Shown here one piece after another: positions 47,235 to 56,700 of a stretch of DNA of 64,000 nucleotides (the first letter of the stretch is position 1; every line of letters begins with the position of its first letter). The notes beneath the pieces were generated by a model. The model ran no database searches. It had not been told where the DNA came from and saw only the letters and a list, made by a program, of their open reading frames with translations. A program made the translations under genes and the position numbers. Source of the DNA: Wolbachia endosymbiont of Armadillidium arcangelii (lineage in GTDB: Bacteria > Pseudomonadota > Alphaproteobacteria > Rickettsiales > Anaplasmataceae); NCBI RefSeq assembly GCF_040207875.1, contig NZ_CP157942.1, positions 124,001-188,000 of the forward strand, read 5' to 3'.

Positions 47235-47406
47235 AGAAGTTAAGATTGGACAAAAAATTTGAAGTGATTGATAATTATGGTAAATACTAGGGTGAATTTT
47301 TAAGAAAAGGGAGTCTGAAAAGTGCAAGTTATTTAAAAAAGTAATAATTGCAGGTTATTTTGCAAAGAATGTACTAATGCAATGATACTGAAAAGATATC
47401 TTGAAT

Positions 47407-48684
47407 TTAAAACACATGTTTTCTAGCTCTTTTCTGGTAGTTGAGTGAACGAATATCAGATATCTTATGACGATCAACTCTTCTCCCTTTTCTTACCACT
47501 AAAGTGTTCATCAAAAATAACTGTGATAGTCGATCCATAATGCAGTCTATGTCTGACTCTGTAGAAAAAATATCAAAGGCTAAGTTTTTAATCGCATTAA
47601 ATGAGACAGATTTATTGATGCTTTTTTTTAGTTTACTATTCTGTGCGCTCAATGTCTCTTCATCATCTTCTATCATGATACTTTCTAGATTACTGATGAA
47701 GATAGTTGACCAAAAATCCTGCTTGATAGTTTCAATACTTTTTCCTGTGAAATTCTCTAAATTTAATCTTCCCTTCAGCCTAGAAAAAAATGTTTCTACT
47801 CCCCAGCGCAAGTAATATAATCTCTCAAACTCTTCGACTGTAAAACTTTGCTCATCTAACAGAGATGTTACTAACACTTCAACTTCTCCAGAAGAAAGTA
47901 TTATTTTGACTAACCTGAATTTCATCTCATCAGGTAATCCTAGCTTTCGTAGCTGTCTTGCTACTTTAATAGGTGCGGTAGACACTACCACCATACTAGA
48001 TGGGCTTTCCGGCTTAAACATAGCGTTTATTTCATTGAAAGACGAACTTGGACAGCGAATTATATAATTGATTTTCCTTCCTGTAAGCTCAGCAAGAAAT
48101 CGATAAGATACGTATCCTCTATCACAGATTAACAAATCGTCTGATTTTATGGATTCAAGCATACCGATCGCTAAATCAACCTCATAGCTGTCACCTCTAC
48201 TTAGCACAGATTTTATTGCAATATTATTTAGCACATCGTAGCAAACTTCAAAGGTTGCACTTGTATAGTCTTCAAATCTCTGGATTCCATTCCATACTGC
48301 TCTTGAGCCAAACTCGCCTATTATTTTGTCGCTCTTTGGCAGAATCAGTATTGAAGCATCAAATGCAAGTACTCTGAAGCCATGGTGGGTTTTAAATTCC
48401 TGATCTTGGTAGTATAGGGAAACTATATCATCATTTAACTCTGAAAACGCAGTATGCTTTAGCTTCTTTCTTGCTTGAGTAAATGCACTTGCCGTAATTG
48501 TGTAATCTTTTCTTGTATGCAGAACAAACTCATTAAGCATTACTTGTAATGACTTTACACTCTTTCTAAAAATCAGGAGAAATACATTAATGAAGGGCAG
48601 CTTTCTTTTTCGTGAGAAGTCTTTTGAGGATGCTCTGTGTGCGTTTATAAAGTTTAAACTCATCAATTTATTTTTTATAAACAT
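47407..48684 (-). CDS. IS4-family DDE transposase
   Basis: A 425-residue intact transposase. The DDE positions are visible: Asp in FRVLAFDASILILPKS, Asp in SDDLLICDRGYVSYRFLAEL, and Glu in the IS4 YREK signature YYLRWGVETFFSRLKGRLNL. The N-terminal domain is basic (SSKDFSRKRKLPFINVFLLI). It should move the surrounding element between the 24-bp ends. The frame is complete, so the IS could still be active. Confidence 0.9.
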   Translation of the reverse strand: MFIKNKLMSLNFINAHRASSKDFSRKRKLPFINVFLLIFRKSVKSLQVMLNEFVLHTRKDYTITASAFTQARKKLKHTAFSELNDDIVSLYYQDQEFKTHHGFRVLAFDASILILPKSDKIIGEFGSRAVWNGIQRFEDYTSATFEVCYDVLNNIAIKSVLSRGDSYEVDLAIGMLESIKSDDLLICDRGYVSYRFLAELTGRKINYIIRCPSSSFNEINAMFKPESPSSMVVVSTAPIKVARQLRKLGLPDEMKFRLVKIILSSGEVEVLVTSLLDEQSFTVEEFERLYYLRWGVETFFSRLKGRLNLENFTGKSIETIKQDFWSTIFISNLESIMIEDDEETLSAQNSKLKKSINKSVSFNAIKNLAFDIFSTESDIDCIMDRLSQLFLMNTLVVRKGRRVDRHKISDIRSLNYQKRARKHVF

Positions 48685-48761
48685 GATTATTCTTTTTTTT
48701 ACTCATGTCATTACTTCTTTTAATTTGTGGATCTTACCTGATTTTACAATACAGTCCATCA

Positions 48762-48785
48762 CTTTCCCTTAACTTAATGGCAGTG
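48762..48785 (-). repeat. Right terminal inverted repeat of the IS
   Basis: 24 bp, perfect complement of the left end. The next base (48786) is inside the truncated radC copy. Confidence 0.9.
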
Positions 48786-49082
48786 ATTATTGGCTCTCCC
48801 TTGAGCTTTTCCCTCAAGTACCCTTTCTAGTGTTTCCTTAACACACATAATCATTGCTACTGCAGAATCAGTTACTCCTTCTATAACTTTCAGGTCATCC
48901 ATTTCTCGACCTAAAATCCTTCCTACTCCTGTATAGGTATTCACCAGATTTTTAGCAATTTCTTGAGCTTGTGGCCTTTCATGTACTGCACTTAGAAACG
49001 TTTCCATTATTTCACGATCAAGTAGTGCTTTTCCTTTGCTTTCTAATATTCTGAATTCGATTTCTTCTTTACTTTTATTCAT
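48774..49082 (-). pseudogene. radC: radC, second copy, truncated by the IS junction
   Basis: The first 89 residues are the same as in the intact radC (MNKSKEEIEFRILESKGKAL onward). A one-base insertion then shifts the frame (LEGKAQGRANNHCH) shortly before the IS end at 48785 removes the rest, including the JAB metal site. It is non-functional. Confidence 0.9.
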
Positions 49083-50110
49083 ATAATTTACCCTTCACTA
49101 ACAACAAACTTTTTTAAATATTTACTGCTGTTTTTTTTATCAGCATTGGCATAAAGCCATAGCTTGCGAGTGAAGTCAAATCAATTTCTCAATCTTTTTT
49201 ACTTATTTTTTCATGAATAGGTGAAGATATTAATATATACTGATTTTTTTATTTTAAACTTGTTGAATTTCGCTTAGAGAGATGACTACTGTTCGTAACA
49301 CAATATCGATAGAAATTCCTTCTTTTACTAAGTCTTTTGCAATTTTCTGCTCTTTTCACTTTTTCTTCGCAAATCCGTATCTCTTCAAGCAGAGATTTTA
49401 TTAGCGCATAGCGTAATTCTTGACTCTCAATTTTTTTGTATTCTTTTATCAAATTAGGTACTACTTTACTACCTTCATCTTCCTCTATTAGTAGATTTGT
49501 AATACTAATTGATAATGTTTCTGCTATCTCATATAATTTTTCCAGTGGAATAGCAGTCCTTCCTTGCTCATAATTGCTTATTTCGTCACGTGTTGTAGCC
49601 ATTTTCTCTCCTAAATCTTTTTGAGTATACTCTCTCACTAGCCTCCATTCTTTTATCTTTTTCCCTATTTGGTAGTATATAGAACCAACTTTTTCTTCAA
49701 CACATTCATCAGCAGAGAGACCTATTGTTTTTGCAACGACATCAACAGAAATTCCTTCTTTAACCAAACCCTTTGCAATTTTTACTTTCTCTGCTTTCCT
49801 ACTACTTTTTTCACTGACTTGGACAAATTTGGTTAGCAAACAAAACATTCTACGTAACTCCTGATCATTAATCTTTTTATATTCTCTTACTAGATTTAAT
49901 ATCTCCTCTCCCTTATCTTCAAAACAGATTTTTTCATTTGATACAGGAATAAGATCCGTAATATTAATTGATAACACCTTTGCTATAGCGCACAACTTTT
50001 TAATCGAAATTTTTCGTGTTCCTTTTTCATATTGTAGTACTATTTGATACGTTACGCCGATTTTTTCCGCTAAATCCTTTTGAGTATAACCTCGCTTTAA
50101 CCTCCAACTT
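48786..50110. repeat. 1.3-kb direct repeat, copy 2 (radC 5' part plus HTH gene)
   Basis: Nearly base-for-base the same as 37139-38465 and in the same orientation, including the intergenic stretch and the frameshifted end of the HTH gene. With copy 1 it encloses mutL, the coiled-coil gene, cifA and the IS. Confidence 0.9.
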
Positions 50111-50163
50111 CTTACTTTCTCTCCCACTTCGTGATCTAAAGAATTAGTATAGCTAACGGTCAT
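49249..50163 (-). CDS. Double-XRE helix-turn-helix regulator, copy 2
   Basis: 304 residues. From residue about 18 onward it is the same as copy 1, including both XRE domains and the out-of-frame C-terminus. The first residues differ: MTVSYTNSLDHEVGEKVRSW here against MKKENNCSNFLDYKVIGQEV there. The shared C-terminal frameshift means duplication or gene conversion after the damage. The different start and upstream region imply that the two are expressed separately. The DNA-binding domains are intact. Confidence 0.8.
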   Translation of the reverse strand: MTVSYTNSLDHEVGEKVRSWRLKRGYTQKDLAEKIGVTYQIVLQYEKGTRKISIKKLCAIAKVLSINITDLIPVSNEKICFEDKGEEILNLVREYKKINDQELRRMFCLLTKFVQVSEKSSRKAEKVKIAKGLVKEGISVDVVAKTIGLSADECVEEKVGSIYYQIGKKIKEWRLVREYTQKDLGEKMATTRDEISNYEQGRTAIPLEKLYEIAETLSISITNLLIEEDEGSKVVPNLIKEYKKIESQELRYALIKSLLEEIRICEEKVKRAENCKRLSKRRNFYRYCVTNSSHLSKRNSTSLK

Positions 50164-50462
50164 TCTTTTTCATAACCTGCAATTTTAAAAGTTTTAGATA
50201 GAAATTTTCTAGCATATGTTACCTTTGTTGAGAACTAGTATATTAAATGCCTATGCTATGACAAGCGAAGAAGTTCACACTTTAAATAGGTATCTTTGAG
50301 GCTGCTAAATCATGTTGTTGGCATTTTAATATTACCTTATAGAAGAGTTGATAAAAAGATCTACAAAAGGGCGTCTAAGGTGCATACTAGGGTTATCTAT
50401 GAAGGTAATTTTTCCCAACTCTTGAAATTTTGCTAACTTTAATAGACTTTAGCATAAAAACG

Positions 50463-50491
50463 TTGAATATTTCTTCACAATTGTGTATAAT
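50463..50491 (+). promoter_or_regulatory. Promoter of the interrupted PD-(D/E)XK transposase copy 3
   Basis: TTGAAT at 50463-50468 and TATAAT at 50486-50491, with a 17-base spacer, the same as at 40567-40595. It lies 27 bases before the ATG at 50519. The 300 bases upstream (50164-50462) show nothing else I can support. Confidence 0.7.
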
Positions 50492-50518
50492 TATTAATGC
50501 TTTTTAAGTGGATTTCCT

Positions 50519-50563
50519 ATGGCTTTATCTAAATTTCTTGATGCACGCAATGATTATGCTTTT
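50519..50563 (+). pseudogene. PD-(D/E)XK transposase copy 3, exon 1
   Basis: Fifteen codons (MALSKFLDARNDYAF) of a third Rpn-like transposase. The group II intron starts at the next base (GTGTG). The rest of the gene resumes at about 52805. Confidence 0.75.
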
Positions 50564-52804
50564 GTGTGACGTGAAAGTCGTCTATTGAACTGTTTAGCAC
50601 TGACTAAACCGAGTGTTTTGCCACTCGTACCCTACTAAACTGTATAAGTACAGTAATGTCTTATGCAAAGCGTTTAGGACAATGAACCCGCCCGAAAAGG
50701 AGAAGTTCGGTCTGTGAAGAAGGAACGATGCTATAAGTGTCAAGTTGGCACGGGGGCTAGGGTAAACGGTATGGATAACAGAAGTGAATGATCGTAAGCA
50801 TCGTTAAATCGAACAAGCCAAAGACACTGACAGGCTTGGACCAAAAGGTATGTGGTAGGTTATCAGCGTGAACGCATCTGATACGCAAACATAAACACCA
50901 CCGGTGTATAGATCAATCCTAACCCGCTCGTTGTTTGATAGGTGGAACACGGAAACCCCATATATCTCTGGGTAATTTCTTTACTCAGTAAGGTTGATCA
51001 TGAGAAAGACTGATGGATATGTGGGATTGGGAGTGTGGAAAAAGTGAATGCTCATCTGTAATGGATGAGATACAGGTTTAAACGTTATCTGGCTCGAAAG
51101 AGAACTGACGTCCACTACGGTCATCTTGAACAAGATTGTTTGTAAAACCTTTTAAGTGAGGAAAGCAGATGGTTACAGGTAAAATTGTAAGTGCACCTTT
51201 CGGTACGGCAGAACACTGGAATCAAATTAACTGGTTTCAGTGTAAAAAAAATACCAGAAGGCTACAAGCTCGTATTGTTCAGGCAACAAAAGCTAGGAGA
51301 TGGAATAAAGTGAAAACTTTACAACGCCTCCTCACACGTAGTTTTAGTGCTAAAGCGTTGGCAGTAAAACGCGTAACTTCAAATAAAGGAAAATGTACAG
51401 CTGGTGTTGACAACCAGTTGTGGCAGAGCCCTTCAGCAAAATCTCAAGGAATTGCAAACCTGAGGCAACGAGGATATCGCTCTCAACCTTTGAGACGAGT
51501 CTATATCCCCAAACCTACAGGCAGCAAGCGACCTCTTAGTATTCCCACTATGAAAGATCGAGCGATGCAGGCCTTATATCTTATGGGACTTGATCCTGTT
51601 GCAGAAACAATAGGAGATAGACACTCATACGGATTTAGGAAACATCGCTCAGCTGCTGATGCGATAAGCCAGATCCACAAAACTTTGGCGGGACGCGACA
51701 GATCGCAATGGATCCTAGAGGCGGATATTAAGAAGTGTTTTGATGAAATAGACCATTGCTGGTTAGAAAGCTCAATTCCAATAGAAAAGAATATTCTCAG
51801 CAAATGGTTAAAATCTGGGTTCATAGAAAAACAAATGTTCCGCTTCACAATAGCAGGGACTCCACAAGGAGGAATTATCTCCCCTGTACTTGCTAACTTG
51901 ACCCTTGATGGTTTCGAAAATGTTATCAGTAAACATTTCGGGAACAAGAAAACGCAAGAAATATGGTGTGCACGTGATTCGCTACGCGGATGACTTCATA
52001 GTAACTGGAAAATCAAAAGAAATTCTTGAGACTAAAGTTAAAAGGCTAGTAGAGGATTTCCTCAGCGACAGAGGGTTAACTCTATCCACAGGAAAAACCA
52101 AGATCACACACGTAGAACAGGGATTTGATTTTCTAGGTCAGACAGTACGAAAGGAAGATAATCATCAAACCTTCAGCAGAAAGTACAAACCGACTTCTGA
52201 AGCGCATCCGGTGCTTGATTCGTAAGAACTGCGCAGCAACCCAAGAAAAAGTAATAGAACTGCTCACACCTCAAATTCGAGGGTGGGTCTATTACCACAG
52301 GGGAATATGCGCAAGAAAAGCTTATGAGAAAGTGGATTCTGAGATTTTTAAAGCCTTATGGCAATGGTCAAAACGCAGACACCCTAATAAAGGCTTACGC
52401 TGGATTAAGGAGAAATACTTTAAAACAAAAGAAGCCAGAAGATGGTGCTTTGCAGCGCTGACTAAGAATAAAGGTACAGTTGAGTGGAAGGAACTCTTTC
52501 AAGCAACAAGCGTACCAATTCGTCGCCACAAGAAAATTCAAGCTGAGGCAAATCCCTACGATAAAGAATGGTATGCCTACTTTGAAAAACGTAGATCAAA
52601 TAATCCTTCTCTTTATGAGGATGATAAGATATGATTAATGTTAATCCTAGTAAGGAATTTGAAATGCCAGAATATTTGAAGGAAGCTGTTGCCGGTTCTC
52701 GAGAAAAGGACTTAAGATGGCTCGAGCCGTATGAAGGGAAACTTTCAAGTACGGTTCCTAGAGGAGAGTTTAGTGGAAAATATCTCAGTCCACTAAACTC
52801 TTAC
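50564..52804 (+). mobile_element. Group II intron with broken RT in transposase copy 3
   Basis: It starts with the canonical GTGTGAC at 50564. Domain V at 52724-52757 is textbook: GAGCCGTATGAAGGGAAACT followed by TTCAAGTACGGTTC. The domain VI stem GAGTTTAGTGG pairs with TCCACTAAACTC, and the end is ...CTTAC near 52804. The 3' border is uncertain by about six bases: ending at 52804 gives AFSFKRIFG, while ending at 52810 gives the family-like AFKRIFG. The encoded RT is frameshifted, so splicing would depend on a maturase from elsewhere. Confidence 0.8.
51169..52634 (+). pseudogene. Group II intron reverse transcriptase, frameshifted twice
   Basis: The first frame (51169-51993) has RT motifs KRPLSIPTMKDRAMQALYLM, YGFRKHRSAADAI, EADIKKCFDEIDH and GTPQGGIISPVLANL. 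The second (to 52225) has the catalytic IRYADDFIVTGKSKEILETK and FDFLGQTVRK. The third (52215-52634) has domain X (PQIRGWVYYHRGICARKAYE) and the C-terminal DNA-binding part. The shifts lie near 51950 and 52215. No HNH motif follows, unlike the RT at 29590-31374. The protein is distinct from that RT, so the two introns arrived separately. Confidence 0.85.
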
Positions 52805-53745
52805 TCGTTCAAAAGAATATTTGGCACTGAGAAGAATAAAGATATCCTCATTCATTTCTTGAAAGATATTTTAGGCTTTACTGGCTTAGCCGCTATTCAC
52901 GATGTTGAATTCTTAGCTACCATTTTGGACCCAGAGATTGCCGCCAAAAAGCAGAGTATTGTCGATGTTCTTTGTAAGGACTCTCAAGGTTCCAGATACA
53001 TCATAGAGATGCAGTTCACTAAGACCAAAGGCTTCGAAAAGCGTGCTCAGTATTATGCTGCTAAAGCCTACTCAAGTCAAGCTGATCAAGGTGATGAGTA
53101 TCATAATCTCAAGGAAATTATCTTTATTGCTGTTGCTGATTGCATTATTTTTCCAGATAAGGCTGAGTACAAATCAAATCATGTCATCTTGGATAAAAAT
53201 AGCTTTGAACATGACTTGAAGGATTTTTACTTTGTATTCATAGAACTACCAAAATTTACAAAGACAAAAGAAGACCAACTAGAAAATATAGTAGAAAAAT
53301 GGTGTTATTTTTTTCGTTATGCAGGAGAAACAAGGGAAGAGGATCTAGATAAGATAGTTGGTAGTGACGTAATAATAAAACGAGCTTATGAAGAGATGAA
53401 TAAGTTTAACTGGTCAGAAGAAGAATTACTAGCATATGAGCAAAGGAAAAAACGTATAATGGATGAGATTGCTGCTTTTGCTGAAAAATTTGATGAGGGT
53501 CTTAGACTAGGTCAAGAAAAAGGTAGACAGGAAGGCATCCAAATCGGCCGTCAAAAAGGTAAAATTGAAGGTATAGCAGAGGGCGAACAACAGGCTAAAA
53601 TAGCTGTGGCCAAAAATCTACTTAAGGCTGGCGTCTCTACTGACATCATATCGCAAACTACAGGTCTTTCCTCTAATGAAATCAAGCAGTTACAGGCAGA
53701 AAGACCATATAGTTCCTTGATTTATCGCTCTAACACACTGCTTAT
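52805..53745 (+). pseudogene. PD-(D/E)XK transposase copy 3, exon 2
   Basis: It resumes as FKRIFGTEKNKDILIHFLKD with the active-site strands QSIVDVLCKDSQGSRYIIEM and QFTKTKGFEKRAQYYAAKAY. It ends with an extended Gly/Gln/Lys-rich region and KNLLKAGVSTDIISQTTGLS. After SSNEIKQLQ the frame runs on without a stop to 53821 into sequence antisense to the giant toxin gene, so its natural end is lost or shifted. An internal ATG (52631) in the intron would give a 396-residue hybrid without splicing. Confidence 0.7.
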
Positions 53746-56700
53746 TCCTTTAACTACTGATGTTCCATTTAAGAAAGTATTAGGCCTCTTAGGTAGCTCT
53801 ACTTTCCTTGAAACTTGTTGATCTAAGACTTCAGAAGGTTTCTCTATTTTTTGTTGTAGCAGTACAGTTTCTTTTTCCCCTTCTAATTGGCTTCTTAAGT
53901 GGACTAGAAACTTATCAGTTTGTTTTAATTCTGGACATGCTTCTTTTGCAAATGAATATAGAGTTTTTGATATTTCAGAAAATTTTTCACTTACTATTTG
54001 CCTAACTATAGCTGATTGTACTACCACAGGATCAAAGCTTAGATTTTTTACTGATATACCTGATTTAGTGGCTGTTTCATTCAATAATCGCTCAAATCCC
54101 TTTGTAATATTCAATGCATAGCTCTGTGCCTCTAGTGGAGATATAGGCTGATCTGCTGTAGAAATGTACTTTTGACCTGTAACTTTTCTAATCAATAAAT
54201 CAAGTAACATTATTGTACCATTTACATCTATTGGCGCATCAATTTGTGAGATGGAGCTTGTAGTATTTAATGTTTCCTCAGGTAAAGCAGCTCTAGAACT
54301 AAACAACCCTCCTATAGAATCTTTTACCCAACTAAACAAATCATTTATCCATGAAGATGGTCTTGCGCTACTACTTGCCACTACCTCATGTTGATTACTT
54401 AAATCTATAGCAAGAGGTTTACGTGATAAGTGACCATGATGACGATTATAATCTCCATGGTGATGACGACGTTTGCGTTGTGTAGTTTTTTTCTTTTCTT
54501 GTACACTTTCTTCAGCTCTTTTTGGTGAACCTCCTGCTTCTGTAGAATTCTGCTTGAATTCTTGATAAAATTCACTGATCTCTTGTTTTTTTTCAAGTCT
54601 AAGTGGAAGGATAAAAGTTTGCCATACCCATTTGAACATTTCCTCATTTTCACGATGTGCTACAGCTTCAAGACACTCCTTCCATTTTTGAATGAGAATA
54701 CCACTAATATGGGGTGAATAAATTATTGATTCCTTATCAACACTAATGGCAGATCGAAATCTTTTTAAAAAATAAACACCCTCACGGCCTGTAATTATAA
54801 GAGCAAGAGCTTTATAATCACCAGTCTTTAGCATCTCACGTTGTACCTCTAATGATCCTGCCTTATCCCATAGAGAATCTGCTACTTCAGTATGATCATT
54901 TTTAGCAGCCAAATTGAATGCACGATAGCCACCAGCCTTTAGCATTTCGTGTTGTATCTCTGATAAGCTTGTCTTGTTCCACAGAAAATCTAATATCTTA
55001 TCATGACCATTTTTTGCAACTAATACGAATGCTTCATAATTATTAGCCTTTAGCATCTCACGTTGCACCCCTACTGCCTTATCCCATAGAGAATTTACTA
55101 CTTCAGTATGACCATTTTTAGCAGCAAATCTGAATGCTTCATAACTATCAGACTTTAACATTTCGCGTTGTACCTCTGATAAGCTTGTCTTATTCAATAG
55201 AAAATTTACTACTTCAGTATGACCATTTTCAGCAGCAAATATGAATGCTTCATAATTATTAGCCTTTAGCATCTCACGTTGCACCCCTAATGATTCTGCC
55301 TCATCCCATAGAGAATTTACTACTTCAGTATGACCATTTTCAGCAGCCAATTTGAACGCATAATAATCATTATCCCTTAGCATTGCAAGCTGTATACCTA
55401 ACTGTTTTGCCTTTGTCCACAGAGAGTCTATTACTTCATCATAACCACCTTTAACAGCGAATCTGAATGGTTTATAACATCCAGTCATCAGCATTGAATA
55501 TTGTACCCCCGATGAATTTGCCTTGCCCCACAGAAAATCTAATATCTTATCATGACCATTTTCAGCAGCCAATTTGAATGCCAGATGATGCCAAAATTCT
55601 AGCATTTCATGTTGTACTTTAAATGACTCTGCCTTTTTCCACAGGGAGTCTACTACTTTAATATGACCATTTTCAGCAGCCAATTTGAACACATGATAAC
55701 CACTATCCCTTAGCATTTTATATCGTACCCCTGATTTTACCTTATCCCACAGAGAGTTTACTACTTCAGTATGACCATTTTCAGCAGCCAGTTTGAATGC
55801 TTCATACTTTATGATACCAGCTTCTAACATAAAATATTCCATCTTCAATGATACTGCTTCTTCCCACAGAAAGTTTACTGCTTTAGTATAACCATTTCCA
55901 GCAGCCAAATTGAATGCACGATAGCCACCAGCCTTTAGCATCTCACGTTGCACCCCTACTGCCTTATCCCATAGAGAATTTACTACTTCAGTATGACCAT
56001 TTTTAGCAGCAAATCTGAATGCTTCATAACTATCAGCCTTTAACATTTCGCGTTGTACCTCTGATAAGCTTGTCTTATTCAATAGAAAATTTACTACTTC
56101 AGTATGACCATTTTCAGCAGCAAATGTGAATGCTTCATAATTATTAGCCTTTAGCATCTCACGTTGCACCCCTAATGATTCTGCCTCATCCCATAGAGAA
56201 TTTACTACTTCAGTATGACCATTTTCAGCAGCTAATTTAAATGCTTCATAGCGATCAGCTCCTAGCATTTCACATTGCACCCCTACTGCCTTATCCCATA
56301 GAGAATTTACTACTTTAGTATGACCATTTCTAGCAGCTAATTTAAATGCTTCATAGCGATCAGCTCCTAGCATTTCACATTGCACCCCTACTGCCTTATC
56401 CCATAGAGAATTTACTACTTTAGTATGACCATTTCTAGCAGCTAATTTAAATGCTTCATAGTCATTGGCTTCTAGCATTTCACGTTGCACCCCTACTGCC
56501 TTATCCCATAGAGAATTTACTACTTCAGTATGACCATTTTTAGCAGCTAATTTAAATGCTTCATAGCGATCAGCTCCTAGCATTTCACGTTGCACCCCTA
56601 CTGCCTTATCCCATAGAGAATTTACTACTTCAGTATGACCATTTTTAGCAGCTAATTTAAATGCTTCATAGTCATTGGCTTCTAGCATTTCACGTTGCAC

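Larger units (their letters stand above)
47211..48785. mobile_element. IS4-family insertion sequence
   Basis: A 1575-bp element bounded by perfect 24-bp inverted repeats. The left copy at 47211-47234 begins CACTGCCATTAAGTTAAGGG and the right copy at 48762-48785 is its exact complement. It holds one transposase gene on the minus strand. The flanks (CGTTTC on the left, ATTATT on the right) do not form a target duplication. The left flank is cifB and the right flank is radC. This is what an IS leaves after an adjacent deletion or recombination between two copies. Confidence 0.9.

Noticed and set aside
52631..52804. N-terminal 58 codons of an apparent 396-residue transposase
   Set aside because: They are the translated domain V-VI of the group II intron. 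The true exon begins near 52805.
54405..54653. A basic 82-codon minus-strand frame inside the giant toxin gene
   Set aside because: It is out of frame with the toxin and arises from the Lys/Arg/His-rich linker codons.
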